IMG/VR virus record: IMGVR_UViG_3300020200_001360
Span: 1 to 21,434 of that record
Length of the DNA stretch: 21,434 nt
Source: a virus
Strand: one strand, 5' to 3'
Made by a program: the position numbers and the translations under genes. Of the stretch, positions 1 through 7,170 are shown piece by piece. Within the stretch, counting starts at the first letter, position 1. The number at the start of each line of letters is the position of its first letter. The notes under the pieces are model-generated. The model ran no database searches. It was given only the letters and a program-made list of their open reading frames with translations, and was not told where the DNA came from.

Positions 1-406
1 TTACAGCCTTTAAAAACGAATTAAAATCTCGTGCCTTTTTGAGCGCATCTGCAATATGAGGTCTATCCATTAAGTTACCATATTTTTTTTCAAAATTAGG
101 ATTGTGACCGGATGTATCTTTGGCCATTGTATAAAACTCTTTCCAATTTATATTTGCTTCTTTCATAATACCCCTACCTTCATTTTGAGATTTTTTTAAC
201 TTAACTATTTTATGAACCAAAGCATTTATTTCCGAAAAAAGGTCTGCAAGTTCTTTATCCAACTTTTTTTCATCCGATGATTTTGGGGTAGTAATATCTA
301 CATCACTATACAACTTTTTCTTCTTTGCTATTAAAGGGTCTACCTTTTTCAGTAAATCATTTTTTTGCTTTTGCAAAGTTTCAATTTCTTTTGTATTTAT
401 ACTCAT
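1..406 (-). CDS. Putative prohead core/scaffold protein (gp22 position), 3' end cut by window edge
   Basis: This reading frame stays open from an ATG to the window edge, giving at least 134 residues. The start codon overlaps the stop of the prohead protease gene as ATGA, so the two are probably translationally coupled. The first ~75 residues are rich in Lys, Glu, Leu and Ile and look like a charged coiled coil. A second segment begins near residue 80 with INWKEFYTMAKDTSG, followed by another Lys-rich helix. In T4 the gene after protease 21 is scaffold gene 22, which is also helical and charged, and this position is the main reason for the call. There is no clear sequence signature of gp22, so the function is inferred from order and composition only. 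The missing 3' end prevents any length comparison. Confidence 0.6.
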   Translation of the reverse strand, partial: MSINTKEIETLQKQKNDLLKKVDPLIAKKKKLYSDVDITTPKSSDEKKLDKELADLFSEINALVHKIVKLKKSQNEGRGIMKEANINWKEFYTMAKDTSGHNPNFEKKYGNLMDRPHIADALKKARDFNSFLKAV

Positions 407-1035
407 TTTGTTTCTCCAATTTGAGGACACTCACAATACCCACCAATTTCACAAATGATATCTCTCATAATATCACCTGCTTTTTTATACTTATCAGCCT
501 TATTAGTTACACCCTCATTCATAGGTGCCATAAAAGCACCATAGGTAGATGGATTACTTACAAAATCCCAACATATCAAATCAAAATCCCCTTCAACTGC
601 AACTGTCCCATCTTCTTTAATTTGACGAACCGAACCCATGCCCCGCGATGATATACCAACTGTGCATCCAGCCTCTACCAACTCTTTAAGTATTCTGCCT
701 GATGGGGTATTTAATATCTCTACCTTACCCATTACATCAGCACCATCCCACCAAACATCTCTAATAATATGTGATGTATTCTTTAACTCAACTACCGATG
801 ATTCAGGATGGTCTAATTCACCATACGCACGATTTTCGGCTATTTCCCTACCCTTATACTTTTGAACTTCACGCTTCAATATACTTTCAGGATATACCCT
901 ACCATTTTGGTTTTTTTCATTTGCTCTTTGTAAAACACCGATTACAATAAGCCTACCATCACCCTTCATTGCTGCTTCTTTAAGCTGCTGGGGTTTAATA
1001 TCAAATACAATAGTATCTACTAATAGCTTTTTCAT
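403..1035 (-). CDS. 21: Prohead maturation protease, T4 gp21-like
   Basis: This 210-residue protein is a herpes/T4-type serine protease that trims scaffold and capsid proteins inside the prohead. The family hallmarks are visible: NGRVYP at 44-49, AYGELDHPES with the candidate catalytic His76, and VGISSRGMGSV with the candidate catalytic Ser129/Ser130, then WDFVSNPST near 156-164. The length matches the ~212 residues of T4 gp21. It sits downstream of the portal gene in the same order as in T4, separated by two unidentified genes where T4 has 67 and 68. It starts 3 nt after the preceding stop and its own stop overlaps the next start. The C-terminal ~40 residues, with Cys-rich ICEIGGYCECP, are not part of the recognisable core. 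Its cleavage specificity in T4 ([L/I]xE|) matters for the leader peptides seen elsewhere in the window. Confidence 0.88.
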   Translation of the reverse strand: MKKLLVDTIVFDIKPQQLKEAAMKGDGRLIVIGVLQRANEKNQNGRVYPESILKREVQKYKGREIAENRAYGELDHPESSVVELKNTSHIIRDVWWDGADVMGKVEILNTPSGRILKELVEAGCTVGISSRGMGSVRQIKEDGTVAVEGDFDLICWDFVSNPSTYGAFMAPMNEGVTNKADKYKKAGDIMRDIICEIGGYCECPQIGETK

Positions 1036-1038
1036 TTT

Positions 1039-1557
1039 TTACGCACCTAATTGTTTAATTTTAAGTGAAATGCGATTTAACCTCTCCGATATTTTAGAAA
1101 AGTTATTTCTTGTCTTTTTCCAATAAGTATTAGATGAAACACCCATTTCAGTTTTTAATTTTATGTTTTGATTGACTAAGTGCTCTACTTCGTATATTTT
1201 TCTATTGATTTCTTTAATTGCTTTATTGATTTTTAATTGTGGAGAACCTGTTTCATTTTTACGATATTGACGATAATTCATTTCACCGATAATACCTTCA
1301 ATCTCTCGCTCCCACCTTTCTAAAAAGTTTCTCTTTACGGTTTTTATTTTCTTGTAACCCAATACTTCAATATGGTCATCATCCATATCCTTTTCAGTTT
1401 TCGCAAAAGCGTATGGAGTTTGAGGTGGACCGGCACCACCATCCAAATTAGAGGTAACATTCTGCTCTTCCAATTCCGTATCATTTTCATCTTTCTCTTC
1501 TACTTCCTCTAATTGCTTGAATTTCTTATCAAGTTCTTCAATTAAAAATCTATTCAT
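1039..1557 (-). CDS. Acidic/basic head-region protein of unknown function
   Basis: This 172-residue protein is not recognised. Residues 1-35 are very acidic (EELDKKFKQLEEVEEKDEND). A Gly/Pro linker (DGGAGPPQTPYAFAKTEKD) follows near 39-57, and the C-terminal half is basic and helical, ending in KISERLNRISLKIKQLGA. It lies between an unidentified gene, which ends 3 nt upstream of it, and the prohead protease, which begins 3 nt downstream. This is the slot where T4 carries small prohead-core genes 67 and 68. A core or scaffold role is therefore plausible, but it rests on position and charge only. The ATG start is the only sensible one, and no membrane segment or signal peptide is visible. Confidence 0.75.
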   Translation of the reverse strand: MNRFLIEELDKKFKQLEEVEEKDENDTELEEQNVTSNLDGGAGPPQTPYAFAKTEKDMDDDHIEVLGYKKIKTVKRNFLERWEREIEGIIGEMNYRQYRKNETGSPQLKINKAIKEINRKIYEVEHLVNQNIKLKTEMGVSSNTYWKKTRNNFSKISERLNRISLKIKQLGA

Positions 1558-1560
1558 ATA

Positions 1561-2394
1561 TTAGATGCCCTTTAACTCATTTAACAATTGATAATAACGT
1601 AAAAGTCCCAAAGCCCGTGTTTCAGAAACTATTTTGGTATTAGATAAACCATCAATTAACCCAATTACCTCTTTAAGCTTTATAGAATAAACCTTATCGG
1701 AAACTTTTATCTTACTAAACTCATTTTTAAGTTTTTTTGTTTCCCCCAAAATAAATCGTTTTAAGTTATCCGAATTATCAATATTGTTAATGTAGTTTCT
1801 TAAAACCGATTTTTGTTCGGTAGTTAATCCCTTATATTTATCATTGAACTTATCAACCAAAAACTTATAAGCCAATAAACGAACATCTTTTGACTCTTTT
1901 GTATATTCATCTGTAACTATTTCTTTAACAGTTTTTACCTTTTTAGTAACATTTTCCAAAATAACGGTCTTACAATCAACCCATTCCTTTGGAGATACAC
2001 TTTCATTATTTTCAAACAATTTGTAAATTGAAGCAAGTGATTTATAATTATTTACCCTATACTTAAAAAAGTCGGATACATTAAACCTCTCATTAATTGT
2101 TTTAATTAAATTATATTTTTCACGTTTCAACAAACTATCATTTAATTTTTTTCTTTCTGAAAGTACGATGTTCAAAAATTCACCGGCCTTATAATTACTA
2201 TCAAATTTTTCTTTTACCAAAAATTGATATAATTTAAGCTCTTTACTTAATTCACTTCCATTCTTAAAATGCTTTTTGATAATTGAAAGGGCCGGTGAGT
2301 TCTTTTCATTTAATGTATCAGATGCAATTTGTCTAACAAGCAACTCAAACAAAACACCGGTGTTTTTAAATTTTGAATGTTTAAGTTTGTTCAT
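1561..2394 (-). CDS. Conserved phage head-cluster protein, unknown function
   Basis: This 277-residue Lys- and Leu-rich protein begins MNKLKHSKFKNTGVLFELL and appears wholly helical, with no membrane segment. I do not recognise an enzymatic motif. Similar-looking proteins starting with 'KxxNTGxLFELLxRQ' occur, to my recollection, beside portal genes in uncultured T4-like marine phages, but I cannot check this here. It lies directly after the portal gene, with a 41-nt spacer holding a candidate promoter motif, and 3 nt before the next gene. Upstream of the ATG the coding strand reads AAGGGATAAA, a reasonable ribosome binding site. Position suggests a role in head assembly or the prohead core. 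This is inference from order only. Confidence 0.8.
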   Translation of the reverse strand: MNKLKHSKFKNTGVLFELLVRQIASDTLNEKNSPALSIIKKHFKNGSELSKELKLYQFLVKEKFDSNYKAGEFLNIVLSERKKLNDSLLKREKYNLIKTINERFNVSDFFKYRVNNYKSLASIYKLFENNESVSPKEWVDCKTVILENVTKKVKTVKEIVTDEYTKESKDVRLLAYKFLVDKFNDKYKGLTTEQKSVLRNYINNIDNSDNLKRFILGETKKLKNEFSKIKVSDKVYSIKLKEVIGLIDGLSNTKIVSETRALGLLRYYQLLNELKGI

Positions 2395-2414
2395 TTTATC
2401 CCTTATATATCATT

Positions 2415-2430
2415 TAATAAATATATGAAA
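2415..2430 (-). promoter_or_regulatory. Spacer motif, candidate late promoter (variant)
   Basis: In the transcription direction the spacer reads TTTCATATATTTATTA, 20 nt before the start codon of the 277-residue gene. It is a variant, with two extra bases, of the AWWTCATATTTATW motif found before many genes here. Promoter function is inferred from recurrence and placement. Confidence 0.4.
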
Positions 2431-2435
2431 TTTAA

Positions 2436-4367
2436 TTAAACCATATCATTTAATATGTTTTTCTCATCTAACAGACTAACTTCTTCCATTTTTTCATCAG
2501 CTTTAAGTGATTCCATCAACATTTCTTTAGTTTTTACTTTGTAAGATTTCAAACTTGATTGTAATTGTAAGTTTTCAATGGATAATGGTGATTTTCTAAA
2601 TTTGTGATATGTTGATTCGGGTGATATATTTTTTTCATATCCTAATGGATTTCTCCCAAAGTTACTTTCATCCGTTCCAGTAGTACTTCCCTTTTGTGGG
2701 GCGCCTGCGCCAGGAAATCCACCTTCGGGCGAACCACCTTCAGGCCCTATTTCACTATTAGGTGGGGTAGGGGGTTGTTGTGTTTCACCACCTGCTACTG
2801 GTTGTTCCTGTTGTGGGATTGTACTCATATAAGCCATATCGTGTGGTGTTCCAAATGATTCTCCGGTTTTAAGTGGGTCATTACCTTCAGTTTCAATTTG
2901 AGTCTGCCTAAATCCTAATTTTAAATCATCAATAACACCCTGTTGTTCATTTTTCCACTCATCATCTGACATATTAAATACATTTTTATATATCCACTCC
3001 TGCGATAGCATTTTTGATGCTTTAATATCAGTTGCTAATCTAATGTTTTCAACCCATAAGGCAACTTTTTCTTGCTGATAAACAATGGATGGTGCTGTTA
3101 AATCCAATGTAAAGTTTGCCAAATCTTCGTTTTCATATCCTTGTGCGTAAAGATGAATTATTGCTATTTTTGTTAGTTCTGAAAGAACAATTTTTTGAAC
3201 CCTTTCAATACTTCGTGCAAAACGAATATCCTGCTGCGCAAGCGTTGCCTTACCTTCAACTGCTTCTTCATACCCAATAAATGCCTTTGGAACTTTAAGA
3301 GCGGCCATCATTCGGTTTTTAAGATAGTTTATATCTTCAATCCCCGTAAACTCCATACCATTTAATGTTTCGATTTCAGTACCGGATTGACCACCCCTAA
3401 CAGGTAGGTAGTAATCTTCCAACATATTTTGCAAATTAAACTTTAAATTATACTCCCCAGTATTACTATCAACATATGGAACTTTTTTGGTGTTATCTAT
3501 AATGTTGCGCACATGTTGGTCTACTTCTGTAGGTGGTATATTACCAACATCTACTTTAAATACCCTTTTTTCAGGTGCGCGCATAATACGATGTATCATC
3601 ATAGCATCTTCCATTAAAGTCAATTGTTTCCAACTTTTTCTTGCAGGTTCTAAAAGCGACCTACCATATGGTAAAAAGTTTGTGTCTGAAAATAATCTGA
3701 AATGTGCTATTTTATAAAATGGAATATAATTGTTAAGGGTGCTTTGTGATTGTTGATAATTAAATGCGGCTAAACTACCTCCAAAGTTTGTTATCTTAAA
3801 TCTAACATCATATGGATTGTCTGGATTAAACCCTTCCTCTCTTTCAATCTCATACGCAGATATAGGTGATACATTTACAATACCAATACCTTCTTCAATA
3901 TCTAAATTTAAATAATAATCACCATATTTATTCATCCCCCTAATCCACGCCCATAAGTTAAACTCAATGTTTAGGACATCATAAAAAAGGTTATATAATA
4001 TTTTCTTTATGTTTTCATCATCGGAATTAATCCGTAGAACATCACCCATATCATTTTTTAGGGTACATTCATCCGAATATATATCCAACACCGACCCGAT
4101 AATCGAATCTTTATCCATCGCTTCATAATCGGTATATAACTCTAACCTATTGGATGAATAATTGTATTGGTTGTTATATGTTTCCCAATTTTTATGAGAG
4201 GTGTGTAACCTACCATATCTATAATCGTAGGATGTTCCCTTTATATTACCCTGTGATTGTAATCTCTGAGTATCAATTGCTCGGGTTTTTCCTTTACCAA
4301 CTCTACGAATTACAACCTGAGTTGAAAATAATCTTTGTAATCTACCAAATAATGATTTATCTACCAT
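2436..4367 (-). CDS. 20: Portal protein, T4 gp20-like
   Basis: This 643-residue protein should form the dodecameric head portal through which DNA is packaged and to which the neck attaches. The T4 gp20-type core is recognisable, with segments such as DSIIGSVLDIYSDE near 87-100, AWIRGMNKYGDYYLN in the first third, and the VPKAFIGYEEAVEGKATLAQQDIRFARSIERVQ region in parts after the middle. It is longer than T4 gp20 (524). The excess is a C-terminal tail with a Pro/Gly/Gln-rich linker (around 515-570) followed by a charged helical end. The gene follows terL by 19 nt and precedes the head-assembly genes in T4 order. No Shine-Dalgarno sequence is visible. The candidate promoter motif ends only 3 nt before the ATG, so the transcript may be leaderless. 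Confidence 0.92.
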   Translation of the reverse strand: MVDKSLFGRLQRLFSTQVVIRRVGKGKTRAIDTQRLQSQGNIKGTSYDYRYGRLHTSHKNWETYNNQYNYSSNRLELYTDYEAMDKDSIIGSVLDIYSDECTLKNDMGDVLRINSDDENIKKILYNLFYDVLNIEFNLWAWIRGMNKYGDYYLNLDIEEGIGIVNVSPISAYEIEREEGFNPDNPYDVRFKITNFGGSLAAFNYQQSQSTLNNYIPFYKIAHFRLFSDTNFLPYGRSLLEPARKSWKQLTLMEDAMMIHRIMRAPEKRVFKVDVGNIPPTEVDQHVRNIIDNTKKVPYVDSNTGEYNLKFNLQNMLEDYYLPVRGGQSGTEIETLNGMEFTGIEDINYLKNRMMAALKVPKAFIGYEEAVEGKATLAQQDIRFARSIERVQKIVLSELTKIAIIHLYAQGYENEDLANFTLDLTAPSIVYQQEKVALWVENIRLATDIKASKMLSQEWIYKNVFNMSDDEWKNEQQGVIDDLKLGFRQTQIETEGNDPLKTGESFGTPHDMAYMSTIPQQEQPVAGGETQQPPTPPNSEIGPEGGSPEGGFPGAGAPQKGSTTGTDESNFGRNPLGYEKNISPESTYHKFRKSPLSIENLQLQSSLKSYKVKTKEMLMESLKADEKMEEVSLLDEKNILNDMV

Positions 4368-4370
4368 AAG

Positions 4371-4384
4371 TATAAATATGATTT
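4371..4384 (-). promoter_or_regulatory. Spacer motif, candidate late promoter of the portal gene
   Basis: The transcribed-direction sequence is AAATCATATTTATA, followed by CTT and the portal ATG. It fills the short terL-portal spacer. The plus strand shows TATAAATA, the T4 late-promoter word, but pointing against the genes. Function is inferred from repetition of the motif in many spacers. Confidence 0.45.
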
Positions 4385-4386
4385 TT

Positions 4387-5574
4387 TTATAATAACCAAC
4401 TTAAATCAACATCATTACCCCTAATATCTTTCATTAAGTAAGGATTTTGTTGATATCCGTTGTTAGAATACACTCCCTTATCACCTGATATTTTGATTAT
4501 ACTACCCAATGTGCTACGGGTTAAATCCATACCTTGCTTTCTTAATTTTAGTGCAGTATCCCTTACCCATAAACCTGTTGAAAATGATATTACCAAATCA
4601 TCGTTGTAACCCCTTTGTGCTTCTGCCTTTGAACCATTCCAAATAAAGACAAATAATTCATCTATTAATCGTTTGGAATGAATAATCGGAACTTTTTCTC
4701 GCATATAAGTATCTAATTTTGATACTATAAGAGGACGGGTTCTTTGTGTCATTGAAAATCCTGGCACCATATCCTCTTTTAATTTTAGGTCCCATCCCCT
4801 CCGCAGGTGAATATCATCATCTACATAACCCAACTCCCTATATGAATAATATAAATTTTGATAGTTACGGTCAATTGCCTCCTGAATAACTGCCCACCCA
4901 ATATTTGCATTTTCAATCACCAAAAGAGCATTATTCCACTCCGTTGCAACTGATGTTAAGAACGCGCCATACTGCTTTGTTTCTATCTTACCTCTATATT
5001 CTGCAACCTGTTCAACCGATTCCACATCAATGACATGAAAAGCGGAATAATCCGCACCATCACCCCTCGCAACATCCGCCACAACAACATAATCTTTTTC
5101 GTAATTTGGATAATCCCATATCCAATAATTCGCATCAAACCCACGCTTTTCAACAGGTTCGGTAATGTAAGTTTCCTTATACCACTCCAAAACGCTACCA
5201 TCTACAACGGTATAACCTGATGATATGAAATCGCAATTATGTGATACAACACCATCTACATTAAATATATTACCCCCACCAACCTCAACAATATCATACA
5301 ATGTAGTATCCATATCAGCATATTCAATAGATACCACATCAACATATTGATTATCAACCGATGATATTTTAGAACCTACTACCAAATCGGAAGCCAATAT
5401 CTTTTCACCATCCAACATAAATGGGTGGTTATCTGAACATTTTAGTGTTTTTCCGTTTGAAAAGGTTATTGTATAAATTGAAGTCTTGTTTAAGCACCTC
5501 ATTCCACCAAACGGCTGAAAGCCGCTTGGCGTCATTATTTCAAACCTATTATTTGCTTTAAAATTATAATTCAT
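4387..5574 (-). CDS. terL: Terminase large subunit, C-terminal half with intein C-fragment
   Basis: This 395-residue protein carries an intein C-fragment (residues 1-113) and then the terminase nuclease half (114-395). The extein begins CDFISSGYTVV, the natural continuation of the N-half that stops at QECD. The RuvC-like nuclease acidic residues are visible: D167 in VVADVARGDGADYS, E221 in LVIENANIGW and D325/D326 in GYNDDLVIS. Spliced to the 244-residue N-extein it would give a terminase of about 526 residues, shorter than T4 gp17 (610) but complete in both domains. The start codon lies inside the end of the endonuclease gene (11-nt overlap), so translation is probably coupled to it. No ATPase motif is encoded here, so this polypeptide alone cannot package DNA. 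Confidence 0.92.
   Translation of the reverse strand: MNYNFKANNRFEIMTPSGFQPFGGMRCLNKTSIYTITFSNGKTLKCSDNHPFMLDGEKILASDLVVGSKISSVDNQYVDVVSIEYADMDTTLYDIVEVGGGNIFNVDGVVSHNCDFISSGYTVVDGSVLEWYKETYITEPVEKRGFDANYWIWDYPNYEKDYVVVADVARGDGADYSAFHVIDVESVEQVAEYRGKIETKQYGAFLTSVATEWNNALLVIENANIGWAVIQEAIDRNYQNLYYSYRELGYVDDDIHLRRGWDLKLKEDMVPGFSMTQRTRPLIVSKLDTYMREKVPIIHSKRLIDELFVFIWNGSKAEAQRGYNDDLVISFSTGLWVRDTALKLRKQGMDLTRSTLGSIIKISGDKGVYSNNGYQQNPYLMKDIRGNDVDLSWLL
5236..5574 (-). other. Intein C-fragment (IntC, 113 residues) of an atypically split TerL intein
   Basis: Residues 1-113 of the C-terminal terminase gene form the intein C-part. Block B is seen as LKCSDNHPF, with His50 (SxxH in place of TxxH). Block F is LYDIVEVGGGNIFNVDG, and block G is VVSHN with His112, Asn113 and the nucleophile Cys114 as the first extein residue. 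Block B normally belongs to the N-part. Its presence here means the split lies between blocks A and B, unlike the usual split site where an endonuclease domain would sit. This matches the architecture of the AceL-TerL split intein from Ace Lake metagenome data (25-residue IntN, 104-residue IntC). Confidence 0.9.
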
Positions 5575-6304
5575 TATGCTTCACTCTGATAAAGTTACAT
5601 GACAATAATTTTTCTATTTCAAATTGGCGTATTAAATCTTTTTGTTTAAGTTGACCATTTTCATCAAAGTGATGTTTTTCATCGTATTCTATTACAATAT
5701 TTTTTTCCTTGCTATATCCATCGACAAAATAACCAAGTTCTTTTATATAGTATTCACCACCATTTTCAGCATGTTGTAAGTCGGTTATACCCAATTTTTT
5801 TGCAACTTTTTCTATTTCTACAATTGAGTTATGGTTGTATCGCGGAACAGCTTTACCTTTTAAACTTTGAATATATTTTAATGTAGATACTCTCATCTTA
5901 TTTTTGGTAATGTTTGTATGCTTTTTACCAAAAAACGATTTTTTTGGCTCTGGGCAGTGTCTACAATACTTTTCCCAATTATAAACTTTTCCACACTCAC
6001 ATTTTAATTTTTCCAAATCACCATTATTTTCCGTTAAAAAAATCATACGATATTTGAAGTTATATTTTCCTTTATAGGTATTTTGCAATTTCAGCATATC
6101 TTCAAGAGGTTGGGTATGATAGTAAATTGATTTATACAATTTTGGGTTTTCACATATCATTGTTCTATTTTTAGCTCTACCAAAATAATTTTTATAATAA
6201 TACTCTCCTAATAATAATTGAATTGTTTCTTCAATAGAATATACTTCTGATATACTATCTATATTATTTTTTATTTTTTGCCAACCATCTTTTATATATT
6301 GCAT
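5564..6304 (-). CDS. Free-standing homing endonuclease, Vsr-like (EDxHD) family, inside the fractured terL locus
   Basis: This 246-residue protein probably cuts intein-less terL alleles so that the split-intein locus can spread. A Cys cluster KCECGKVYNWEKYCRHC (C102, C104, C114, C117) suggests zinc binding. Residues 124-138 (FFGKKHTNITKNKMR) resemble a NUMOD-type DNA-binding helix. The C-terminal domain reads GYFVDGYSKEKNIVIEYDEKHH (in part), with Asp195, Glu206, Asp208, His211 and His212, then FIRVK. This is the layout of Vsr-like nucleases described in 'fractured genes' with split inteins (Dassa and colleagues, 2009). It lies between the two terL halves. Upstream the coding strand has GAAAGGGGTTT before the ATG and a candidate promoter motif. 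Its last codons overlap the next start by 11 nt. The nuclease family is fairly sure; its target is inferred. Confidence 0.85.
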   Translation of the reverse strand: MQYIKDGWQKIKNNIDSISEVYSIEETIQLLLGEYYYKNYFGRAKNRTMICENPKLYKSIYYHTQPLEDMLKLQNTYKGKYNFKYRMIFLTENNGDLEKLKCECGKVYNWEKYCRHCPEPKKSFFGKKHTNITKNKMRVSTLKYIQSLKGKAVPRYNHNSIVEIEKVAKKLGITDLQHAENGGEYYIKELGYFVDGYSKEKNIVIEYDEKHHFDENGQLKQKDLIRQFEIEKLLSCNFIRVKHNEL

Positions 6305-6332
6305 AAACCCCTTTCATTTACACTCTTGTGAT

Positions 6333-6346
6333 AATAAATATGAAAT
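6333..6346 (-). promoter_or_regulatory. Spacer motif, candidate promoter of the endonuclease gene
   Basis: Reading ATTTCATATTTATT in the transcription direction, it starts at the stop codon of the terL N-half and ends 28 nt before the endonuclease ATG. It could drive the endonuclease and IntC-TerL genes separately from the N-half. Function is inferred from motif recurrence. Confidence 0.4.
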
Positions 6347-7170
6347 TATAATCTATCATATAACTCAAATAAGGATATTTCACAAATTTCACCTGTATGG
6401 GTATCTTTTACAACCACATTCGAATCTCCCCACAAACAATCGCATTCTTGAGCAGCACCCGTTTCACCCAATAATCTTGTTTGTTCTTCCCGCCACCTAT
6501 TACTTCTTTCTGGGTGAACTGTCCAATGTAACTTTGTTGGATGCCACTTATCACCATTTTCTCCTTGTAACCAAATTTTATGAAAGAAATTACCTACCCC
6601 GTTTGGTGTTGAAAGAACGATAGTACCACCACCTGTTGAAAGTGTGGATTGCGCTGATAACCATATTTCCTCAATACCTTTAATATGTGCGGCCTCATCA
6701 ATAATCAACAACGATAGTGCTTCAGAACGTCCTGCCGTTTCAGTCGCAGATACTGCTTTAATTTGAGAACCATTTTTCAATCTAAGTGATAATTTGTTAT
6801 CTTCGGAAGCAGCCACTTTTAACCAACTTGGTAGGTTATCATGCATAAACCTAACTTTGGTTACAAGGTTTTTTGCAACATCCTGATTAGTGGCGATTAC
6901 AAGTATGTTTTTATCCCTTTCAAACATCATCAACCAAAGAGAATACCCCGCTGATATAGTAGATATACCTAACTGACGTGATTTAAGAATAACATTGAAA
7001 CGATGATTTTTAAAATCATCAATTAGGTTTTCCTGAAAATCGTAAAGGTTGAATAATATCTTGCCCTTGTGTGGGTGTTGTATATAACAATATTTTTTGA
7101 AAAAATATATGGGGTCTGTAGCGCACTTTACATACTCCTCAGATATTATCTCCTTTAAGCTTTTTGACAT
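6346..7170 (-). CDS. terL: Terminase large subunit, N-terminal ATPase half ending in intein N-fragment
   Basis: This 274-residue protein is the packaging-motor ATPase half of TerL. Counted from the ATG, KSRQLGISTIS (63-73) is the Walker A region, LLIIDEAAH (155-163) is Walker B with Asp158/Glu159, and TIVLSTPNG (183-191) is the coupling motif. The Walker A lacks the usual GK[T/S]; the lysine sits at its front (Lys63), as in lambda gpA-type terminases. The extein ends at QECD (244). The remaining 30 residues start with Cys245 and form an intein N-fragment. I chose the ATG at 7170 rather than an in-frame TTG five codons upstream, because GGAG lies 9 nt before it and TAATG links it to the preceding stop. 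No small-terminase gene is recognisable next to it. Confidence 0.92.
   Translation of the reverse strand: MSKSLKEIISEEYVKCATDPIYFFKKYCYIQHPHKGKILFNLYDFQENLIDDFKNHRFNVILKSRQLGISTISAGYSLWLMMFERDKNILVIATNQDVAKNLVTKVRFMHDNLPSWLKVAASEDNKLSLRLKNGSQIKAVSATETAGRSEALSLLIIDEAAHIKGIEEIWLSAQSTLSTGGGTIVLSTPNGVGNFFHKIWLQGENGDKWHPTKLHWTVHPERSNRWREEQTRLLGETGAAQECDCLWGDSNVVVKDTHTGEICEISLFELYDRL
6349..6438 (-). other. Intein N-fragment (IntN, 30 residues) of an atypically split TerL intein
   Basis: After the extein end QECD the sequence reads CLWGDSNVVVKDTHTGEICE and ends ELYDRL before a stop codon. Cys1 and the GDS.V......G pattern form intein block A. It resembles the AceL-TerL IntN as I recall it (CVYGDTMVETEDGK..., ending DLYKRLA). 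No block B follows, since that is on the partner fragment. A fragment this short is typical of the atypical split class. Confidence 0.88.

Noticed and set aside
325-865. Plus-strand open frames opposite the prohead protease gene and others elsewhere
   Set aside because: They lie antisense to well-supported genes, have skewed compositions (Phe, Ser, Cys-rich or Pro-rich) and no recognisable domains. No plus-strand gene is supported anywhere in the window.
4371-4378. TATAAATA on the plus strand as a classical T4 late promoter
   Set aside because: It points away from the portal gene and no plus-strand gene follows. The recurring motif is reported in the gene direction instead, with uncertain function.
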